From Bacillota bacterium (lineage in GTDB: Bacteria; Bacillota; Bacilli; Alicyclobacillales; SLC66): a DNA stretch of 39,082 nt. Each line of letters starts with the position of its first letter. The stretch's first letter is position 1. The position numbers and the translations under genes are program-made. The stretch spans positions 1 to 39,082 of the forward strand of contig JAJZEE010000028.1 in NCBI GenBank assembly GCA_021805735.1, read 5' to 3'. This document shows positions 33,273 to 39,082 of this stretch, piece after piece. The notes under the pieces are model-generated. The model had not been told where the DNA came from. It was given only the letters and a program-made list of their open reading frames with translations, and searched no databases.

Positions 33273-36200
33273 TCATTCTTCGCGGCGCGCGTTTGTAGGC
33301 CAGAAATGGCCATTGCCCACGACATTCACCATAGCGGGCACGAAGAATCCAAGGATCACGGTGAAGTACAATAATAACCCGATCACGATCGAGAGTCCGA
33401 TCTCCACGAGCGAGGTCACACCGGCCACCGTCATGGATCCGAAAGTACCAGCCATGATCACAGCGGCGGAGAAAATTACATTGCCCATTTTTCCCATGGC
33501 AATCTGTATGGCCTTCGCTGGCGTGAGTCCATTGCGCATTTCCTCTTCGAAGCGTGACATCAGGAAGATGCTATAATCGACGCCCAACGCAACGAGCAAG
33601 AGAAAAATGAAGAAGGGAACCGACCAACTGATTCCCGGTTTGTGCAAAATGTGATCGGCGATGGTTTGTATGAGCCCCATCGTCACAAAATAGGTTCCCG
33701 CCAAAGAAGCAATGATGTACATCGGCGTAATAATGGACCGCAGCATCAGCGCCAGTAAAATGAAAATCACGGTGAGCACCAACACTACGGTGTGGGTGAA
33801 ATCCTGGTTAGAAATTTGATTCAACTCATACTGTGTCGCTGTGGTTCCCGTCGTATACAAAGCACCCTGGTGAACGGGACTGCCTTGCAGCGCTGCATGG
33901 GCCGTCTGCAACATGCCGGGGATATCGTGGATAGCGGCGCTCGAGTAAGGATTGACCCGCAAAATGACGGTGAATTCCGCGACGTGTCCGTCCGGTGAGA
34001 TGTAGGCATTCATCGCCTTGTTCAATTCTTTATTGGAGGACAATTGTGATGGCGAAACGTAAAATCCCGGATCGCCGTGGGTAGTCGCGTTCCTGGTCGA
34101 AGTCAGGAAGCTTTGAACTGCACTGACGCCATGACTCATGTGGCGGATACCAGATGACGAACCGGCCAATCCCGTTGCCATTTTTTTAATTCTACCGGTG
34201 ATCTGCCGACTCCCTGCCGTCAAAGTCTGGGAGCCTTGGGAAAGCTTTTGCGCCCCTTGTTGGAGCGACTGCGTTCCGGTTGCAATCCCTGACACTCCTT
34301 GCGCCAACTGATCGGCGCCTCTTGAAAGTTCTGTTGCTCCACGAGTTTGTTGGACTATGGCAGAAGTGAGCTTTGTACTGCCATAAGACAGCGCTGGCAA
34401 CCCTTGGGCCAGTTTCGACGCCCCTTTGTGAAGTGAATGCGTTCCCTTTGCCAGAGCGGCTGTGCTTTGTTCGAGTTTCCCTGCGCCTGTGAATAACCGC
34501 GACACGCCTGTGTCTTGTCGATTCAGACCACCCGTGAGTTGTACGGAGCCAGACTGCAATTGATGCAGACCAGTTGCAAACCGAGCGGTGTCTTGTTGCA
34601 AGGTTTCACTGGCTGCACCTGTTTTCGTCGCTGCCTGAAGTTGTGCCTGCGCCAATTGTGCAATTTGCGCCCATGTCGGATTGTTGGCAGTGTCCGGATG
34701 CGCCTTGGCCCATGCGGATAAGGCATTGACAAGGGATGTCGAACCGCGTGTCAGACCTTGCGAGCCTTGCGCCAATTGTCCTGCACCCTGTGACAATTGA
34801 TCGCTCGCCGTCGCCGATTGTGTGAGTCCCTGTGTGATTTGTTGCGATGCCTGTGTAGAGGTTTGCATCGCACCAGACAGTTTTTGCAGGTTTTGATTCA
34901 AGGAATTTGCGCCTTGCTTCAGCTTCTGAGCGGATTCGTCCAATTGTTTTGCGCCTTGGGCCAATCGCACGGCGCCGCTTGCGGTCTTGTCAAGACTCTG
35001 GGCGATCTGATGGGAAGCGTTCTGTGTTTTGAGTAGAGAATCGGCGAACTGCTGTAAATTGTTTTGTAAAGCGCTGGATCCTTTGGCCGCTCGCTGCGCC
35101 CCTTGCACCACTTTGGCTGAGCCCGTGGACAGTGAGTCCAGCTTTTGGCCAACTTCCCCAATTCCCGTGGTGACCTGTTGGGAAGCATTCACGAGCTGCT
35201 TAGAATTTTCCGATGAGGCGGATTGCATGGTGTGAAGCCCGCTCTCAACTTGACTGAGTCCATGGGCTGCCTGCTGGTTTTGATCGGCTAACTCCAATTG
35301 CGCGATGACGCTGCCTGTTGGTCGCGTCGCACTGTCCACCTGGGCAATCGACGGCAGACTGGCCAGAGCGTGCGATATGTTTTCAATCGTAGCCATGCCC
35401 TCCGGAGTCCGCAAATTGCTATTTGTTTTAAGAACGACCTGGCTTGGCAACACATTTCCCTGACCAAATGCTTTGCCCACTGCGGCGAATCCCGTTGCGG
35501 ATGGCGCGTTAGGAATATCATTTAAAGGATTGAAGGTTCGTTGGTTGGTAAACAGCAGCGCCGTCGGTACGAGCGCCAGGATGAGGACCAGGATCGTCAC
35601 CCACGAATGGCGCACTGCCATGCGGCTCGTACCCGCCCAGAACCAGGAAGGTTTATGAGCAGCGCCCTCTTTGGGTTGTTGCGGCCAATACAAGGACCGA
35701 CCGAATAAGCTCATCAGGGCAGGCAAAAGAGTTAATACGTTAAGAAGCGCAACAGAGATGCCGACAGAAACGCCGACTGCTGTTCGATAGAGGCCGAACT
35801 GAGCAAAAAATAGAATGGCAAAGGAGAAAATGACCGTCAGAGAACTGAAGATGACCGTTTTACCCACCGCACGCAGTGTGTTGCGCAAGGCCAACTCCCT
35901 GTTCCCGTGTTGCCGGGTCAATTCCTCGCGATAGCGATTGATCAAGATGACCGAGTAGTCGGTTCCTGCGCCAAACAAAGTGGCGATCAAAAAAGTCTGC
36001 GTGAAACTGGAAACTGGCAGGCCCTGCAGCGCCAATTTAGCCACAATACCGGACGAAATGACGAACGACAACCCGATGGCCAACAACGTCAAAATGGGAG
36101 CCAAGGCAGATCGAAACACCAGCAACAGGATAACAAGGACCAGTACGATGGTGACCCCGATCGTCTTTCGCACACCATCTTGTGAGATGCGCATATTGTC

Positions 36201-36740
36201 CTGTTGAATCGGCGCCTCCCCCGTGAAATACACGTGTGCACCGGATGGCGCACGGTCCATTGCAGTGCGCAATTTGGCCAGAGCAGCTTTTGTCGCATCG
36301 GAGATCTCGCCATGGGGGAAGCCAATCATGGCCATTTCCGTTGTTCCGTCTTTGCTCAAAAACGTGGAGGACAGAGCGCTGCTGGTATTGTAAAGATCCT
36401 CCACAGTATTGATTCCGTACAAGGCGTGATGATGATCCACCGTGGTTAGGGCGGATTTGAAAAACATTTGATCACGGGCCGTGAGTCCTTTGGGATTCAC
36501 GATGGCGATGACCGCGGTGCTCTTGGCGTAGTGTTTCGGGTTCACCTCATGCAGTAGGTTTTGACCCGTGATCAAAGGCGATGAGGTCGGCAAATAATTG
36601 GTCTGTGTATGGGCCACAACCGTAGAGAGATTGGGCAGCCAATGCACCGATGCCATGGTGGCTGCCATCCATATAATGATAATTAACCAGCGGAAACGCG
36701 TGATGAATCGCGCGTAGCCTTGTGCAACCGATTTATTCAC
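33273..36740 (-). CDS. MMPL/RND-family exporter with YhgE-type coiled-coil insert
   Basis: 1155 residues. The N-terminal half has a first helix (FRWLIIIIWMAATMASVHWLP), an extracytoplasmic domain and a five-helix MMPL bundle containing FGAGTDYSVILINRYREE (the conserved GxxxDY of proton-driven MMPL pumps). Residues about 485-870 are a long extracytoplasmic insert of quasi-heptad A/S-x-x-L-x-x-G repeats (QGAKQLDESAQKLKQG and many like it), as in YhgE/Pip phage-infection proteins. The second bundle has ALGVDYSIFLMSRFEEE. Such proteins export lipids, wall polymers or toxic compounds. Translation starts at GTG 36740 with AGAGGG upstream. The divergent TetR gene probably regulates it. Confidence 0.9.
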   Translation of the reverse strand: MNKSVAQGYARFITRFRWLIIIIWMAATMASVHWLPNLSTVVAHTQTNYLPTSSPLITGQNLLHEVNPKHYAKSTAVIAIVNPKGLTARDQMFFKSALTTVDHHHALYGINTVEDLYNTSSALSSTFLSKDGTTEMAMIGFPHGEISDATKAALAKLRTAMDRAPSGAHVYFTGEAPIQQDNMRISQDGVRKTIGVTIVLVLVILLLVFRSALAPILTLLAIGLSFVISSGIVAKLALQGLPVSSFTQTFLIATLFGAGTDYSVILINRYREELTRQHGNRELALRNTLRAVGKTVIFSSLTVIFSFAILFFAQFGLYRTAVGVSVGISVALLNVLTLLPALMSLFGRSLYWPQQPKEGAAHKPSWFWAGTSRMAVRHSWVTILVLILALVPTALLFTNQRTFNPLNDIPNAPSATGFAAVGKAFGQGNVLPSQVVLKTNSNLRTPEGMATIENISHALASLPSIAQVDSATRPTGSVIAQLELADQNQQAAHGLSQVESGLHTMQSASSENSKQLVNASQQVTTGIGEVGQKLDSLSTGSAKVVQGAQRAAKGSSALQNNLQQFADSLLKTQNASHQIAQSLDKTASGAVRLAQGAKQLDESAQKLKQGANSLNQNLQKLSGAMQTSTQASQQITQGLTQSATASDQLSQGAGQLAQGSQGLTRGSTSLVNALSAWAKAHPDTANNPTWAQIAQLAQAQLQAATKTGAASETLQQDTARFATGLHQLQSGSVQLTGGLNRQDTGVSRLFTGAGKLEQSTAALAKGTHSLHKGASKLAQGLPALSYGSTKLTSAIVQQTRGATELSRGADQLAQGVSGIATGTQSLQQGAQKLSQGSQTLTAGSRQITGRIKKMATGLAGSSSGIRHMSHGVSAVQSFLTSTRNATTHGDPGFYVSPSQLSSNKELNKAMNAYISPDGHVAEFTVILRVNPYSSAAIHDIPGMLQTAHAALQGSPVHQGALYTTGTTATQYELNQISNQDFTHTVVLVLTVIFILLALMLRSIITPMYIIASLAGTYFVTMGLIQTIADHILHKPGISWSVPFFIFLLLVALGVDYSIFLMSRFEEEMRNGLTPAKAIQIAMGKMGNVIFSAAVIMAGTFGSMTVAGVTSLVEIGLSIVIGLLLYFTVILGFFVPAMVNVVGNGHFWPTNARREE

Positions 36741-36833
36741 CCGATGAACCCTCTTTCAATTCTTGTACAACCATGATTCAACTTCCTGTCCAAGTTAATA
36801 TATATGTGCCGTAATGCGTTAGATACGATACAT

Positions 36834-36862
36834 TTGAATCGCATTCAGTCATTTTATATAAT
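36834..36862 (+). promoter_or_regulatory. Promoter of the TetR gene in the divergent control region
   Basis: TTGAAT (36834-36839) and TATAAT (36857-36862) with 17-base spacing. AATGCG (36813-36818) and CGCATT (36840-36845) are inverted arms 21 bases apart flanking and entering this promoter; they might form part of an operator for the regulator, a weak inference. Confidence 0.55.
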
Positions 36863-36916
36863 AGTTGCTGCAACAGAGTCAATGGGTTTGGAAGATGTGA
36901 GACAGGAGGCGGGTGA

Positions 36917-37501
36917 ATGTATCACATTAGAAAGGATAAACGGTCCATGGAGTCCAGCGGCTATCTCTACGATGCGTTGGCGTCATGGATGGGTGAAAAG
37001 CAGTTTGAGGCGATTACGGTTACAGAAGTTGTGACGCGGGCCAAACTGGGCCGAGCGACGTTTTACCGAAACTTCAGCTCGCTTGACGATATATTGCGGT
37101 GGCAATGTGATGAAGCATTTCGCGGACTTTATGTCTATTTATTGGAGTATTATCGATTGAACAACAGCGTCGCTGACACGTTTCGGGTGCCCTTCCTCAA
37201 ACCATTTCTGCGGTATTGGTACATTCATTCCAGGATCATGGAATTGTTGATTCAGGCCAACCGACTGGATATCGCGCATGATTCATTTATGAAAATGTTC
37301 GAATTGATCACTCAACATGTCGACAGGTCACACGAACTCATCTGGGCTCATTTGGATTACTTTGCCGCGGTGCGAGCGGGAACGGCGATCAATATTCTTA
37401 TTCAGTGGATCAAAAATGACAAGAACATTCCACCCGATGAGTTGGCGGATTTAATCGTAAATCAAATGATCGAATCGCTGCATCTGAATTTGCTGTTGTG
37501 A
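36917..37501 (+). CDS. TetR/AcrR-family transcriptional regulator
   Basis: 194-residue regulator. The N-terminal helix-turn-helix, TVTEVVTRAKLGRATFYRNF (about residues 35-54), is a standard TetR DNA-binding domain, with AKLGRATFYRNFSS as the recognition helix region. The C-terminal ligand domain is helical and resembles the TetR_C_7/8-like domain of Firmicute regulators. The ATG follows GGAGGCGGGTG. It is divergent from the MMPL exporter, a common arrangement for a local repressor that senses a substrate of the pump; that relationship is inference. Confidence 0.88.
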   Translation: MYHIRKDKRSMESSGYLYDALASWMGEKQFEAITVTEVVTRAKLGRATFYRNFSSLDDILRWQCDEAFRGLYVYLLEYYRLNNSVADTFRVPFLKPFLRYWYIHSRIMELLIQANRLDIAHDSFMKMFELITQHVDRSHELIWAHLDYFAAVRAGTAINILIQWIKNDKNIPPDELADLIVNQMIESLHLNLLL

Positions 37502-37561
37502 AAACAGTCGTCTCTTGAGAGGACGAGATGACCAACCGTCATGGAATCGTTATGCTAGTCT

Positions 37562-38449
37562 TCATACAATCGCACTTAACCCGGACCGACATGCATGAAG
37601 CAACGCTTCAGCCGCTTTGCCCATACTCGCATTTGTTCTATAAAGCAGGCCAATTGAAAGGGTAAGGTCAGCGCCCACCAGAGGTCGGGTTGTGGTTCCG
37701 TGAGGGAGTTCGGCCCCAGTCGACTCCGGAACGAAGGATATGCCAAGATTCGCCTGAACCATGCGTTTGATGGCTTCAAAACTTCCGACCTCTATGCCGG
37801 TGAAGGGATTATTGCCTTTCTCCATCAGTGATCATTCAATCATGGTCCGATAATGACAGGTTCGCTCTTTCATCAACATTCGTTGAGCCGACAGATCGTT
37901 GAGAGTAACGAACTGCTGGTCTGTGAGGGGATTTTGGGATGACATCAGCAGGACGAAACGTTCCTCGAACAAATGTTCATACACCAGATTCGTTTGTGAT
38001 GGGATAGGCGAACATATGCCGAAGTCCGCCGTTCCTGCTTCCACCTTCGCAGCAACAATGTCTGTCCCCCCTACCTCCAGAGATAGCTGCACATTTGGCC
38101 GTTTCACACAGAAGTCGGCAATAATGGATGGCAACCGGATGCTGGCTGACGGTTCATTGGCGGCAATGCGGACACGACCCGCATATCCGGCGCCCGCAGT
38201 CTCTAAAAGCTTCCTGATATCATCAATGCTATTCAATAAACTCCCTGTTTCAAGGCTAAGCAGTCGTCCCTCTTCCGTAAGCTGGATTCGCTTTCCATAA
38301 CGGGCAAACAACTTAACGCCCAAATCCGACTCCAATTTTTGAATTTGTATGGTGACCGTTGATTGAGCGTATTGCAGAGCTTCTGCCGCTCTTTGAAACC
38401 CGCCGAGTTCCACAATGGCATGAAATGTTTTCAGGGCTTTGAAGTCCAT
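37562..38449 (-). pseudogene. LysR-family regulator interrupted by one in-frame TGA
   Basis: From ATG 38449 the frame gives a LysR regulator: MDFKALKTFHAIVELGGFQ opens the winged helix-turn-helix (QRAAEALQYAQSTVTIQIQKLE), followed by the substrate-binding domain (AGRVRIAANEPSASIRLP onwards). At 37832-37834, after CHYRTMIE, a TGA stops it. The same frame then continues without shift as SLMEKGNNPFTGIEVGSFEAIK and GISFVP to the natural end at 37562. Total length is 296 codons, normal for LysR proteins, so one point change (for example CGA to TGA) explains the break. A truncated product of 205 residues could still bind DNA. No ribosome binding site is seen, in line with the deletion just upstream. 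Confidence 0.85.
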
Positions 38450-38679
38450 CGTCCGCCGCGTCTTATGCCAGCATTTTAAGCACTTTTTCCGCCTTGTTCG
38501 CAGCTGGTCAAATGATTGGTCCACTGATCGGCGGCTTGACCGTCGACCACATCAGTTTACAGGCCGGCATCGCGTCGAGCGCAATCACCATGTTGCTCTC
38601 CGCGGTATTTGCAGCAGCATATGGGCTCAGGCAACGTCAGCCGACACGCGACGGAATGCAGGTCGGAGTCAAATCATAA
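38443..38679 (+). pseudogene. C-terminal remnant of an MFS transporter (YbfB-like)
   Basis: A plus-strand frame that opens at the LysR start codon encodes SAASYASILSTFSALFAAG, QMIGPLIGGLTVDHISLQAG, then two hydrophobic stretches, ending in VGVKS at 38679. The F-x-x-GQ-x-IGP-x-x-G pattern and two helices match the last part of YbfB/YjiJ-type major facilitator transporters. About 78 codons remain of an expected 390-400 and there is no start codon or ribosome binding site. Its position, diverging from LysR with no intergenic space, suggests that the promoter region and most of the transporter were deleted. Confidence 0.7.
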
Positions 38680-39082
38680 CGTGGTTGATCCGCTAAGAAC
38701 GAAAAAGACGCCCTGTCTTCGTGAAGATGGCCCCTCATTCCATTCCCAGTCCGGCATTGATGGTGAAACTGACTGGTTACCTGTTTTGGTTCCGCTTCTT
38801 GAAAAGATACAAGGGCTTATCCCCTTACGAAGCGAAGCGGGCGATGCTACGGAACATGTCCAGGCGGGTAAATGTCATCACCGTTACGTATTTGCGAGCC
38901 GTCTGACATCTTTGCGCTTGCTGGCTATTTTTCGGAGGCCAGTCATTGTAGAATGTTCTTACAATAACAAAGGAGTGTGTGCCTATGTTTGCCACCCTGA
39001 TTTCGTTACGGTTCAAATTACAACTGTAAACAGGGGGCGCTTGATGAACTCGTCCCCATTTGCAAGATATGGGGGATAACAG
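38680..39082 (+). other. Right-end region without a recognised gene
   Basis: About 400 bases. A 48-codon basic frame (38760-38906, with LFWFRFLKRYKGLSPYEAKR) has no ribosome binding site and no known relative. Further on, AAAGGAG precedes ATG 38985 of a 14-codon mini-ORF (MFATLISLRFKLQL) ending at 39029, and GGGGGC precedes a 11-codon one at 39044-39079. These could be leader peptides of a gene beyond the window, or chance. Confidence 0.3.

Noticed and set aside
34130-35290. DNA tandem repeat array in the MMPL gene
   Set aside because: The repetition is at protein level (quasi-heptad L..G pattern) with strongly varied codons, so it is a coiled-coil-type domain and not a nucleotide repeat.
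1-39082. Defence island, prophage or integrative element spanning the window
   Set aside because: Apart from the AbrB-Doc pair, no nuclease, integrase, transposase, restriction, CRISPR or phage structural gene was recognised, and the MMPL insert similar to YhgE is better explained as an exporter domain.

Overview
The window looks like chromosomal DNA of a moderately GC-rich, spore-former-type Firmicute (class Bacilli; the gene mix and codon use would suit Alicyclobacillaceae, which is an inference). Pointers to Firmicutes are strong GGAGG-type ribosome binding sites, frequent GTG/TTG starts, a T-box leader, an AbrB-type antitoxin, a lipobox lipoprotein, stalk-domain/propeller secreted proteins and a YhgE-like MMPL exporter. 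No tRNA, rRNA, CRISPR array or intact transposase was seen.

Layout. 1-4.3 kb: a MITE-like palindrome, a DinB-family gene, a remnant of an S9-type hydrolase, a hypothetical gene, a DRE-TIM aldolase under a T-box whose specifier is most consistent with UAC (Tyr), and an acetamidase/formamidase. 4.4-7.2 kb: a three-gene SsuABC/NMT1-type ABC importer, divergent from the amidase. 7.2-11.5 kb (minus strand): a late cobalamin operon, consisting of a CobT-BluB fusion, a 41-codon ORF resembling the end of CobU, cbiB and cobD. 11.7-13.4 kb: a YdcF-like gene, a GNAT acetyltransferase and an internally deleted aminoglycoside-phosphotransferase pseudogene.

13.5-28.0 kb is rich in envelope and secreted proteins: an Asp-box (BNR) membrane-anchored or secreted protein convergent with a lipoprotein, an alpha/beta hydrolase, a secreted protein of unknown family, two convergent paralogous M20 dipeptidases of identical length, a small putative secreted protein, two adjacent PQQ-like propeller proteins (one with stalk domains), and a membrane protein with only the LysM-like part of MltG. 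28.5-29.3 kb is an AbrB-Doc toxin-antitoxin pair with a clear promoter and a palindromic operator candidate.

29.6-33.1 kb encodes a two-subunit ABC exporter. The first subunit has altered Walker A and D-loop residues; the second carries a ten-unit 12-bp minisatellite in the linker before its ATPase domain. 33.3-37.5 kb is a large MMPL exporter with a divergent TetR regulator. The right end holds a LysR gene broken by one in-frame TGA, the tail of an MFS transporter that was probably its divergent partner, and sequence without a recognisable gene.

Gene decay is a theme: five remnants or pseudogenes (S9 hydrolase, cobU tail, APH, LysR, MFS) lie among intact genes. No single element is clearly a new defence or mobile system. 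The best leads are the CobT-BluB / CobU-tail operon, the T-box aldolase, the repeat-linked ABC exporter and the unexplained leader at 26.9-27.2 kb.
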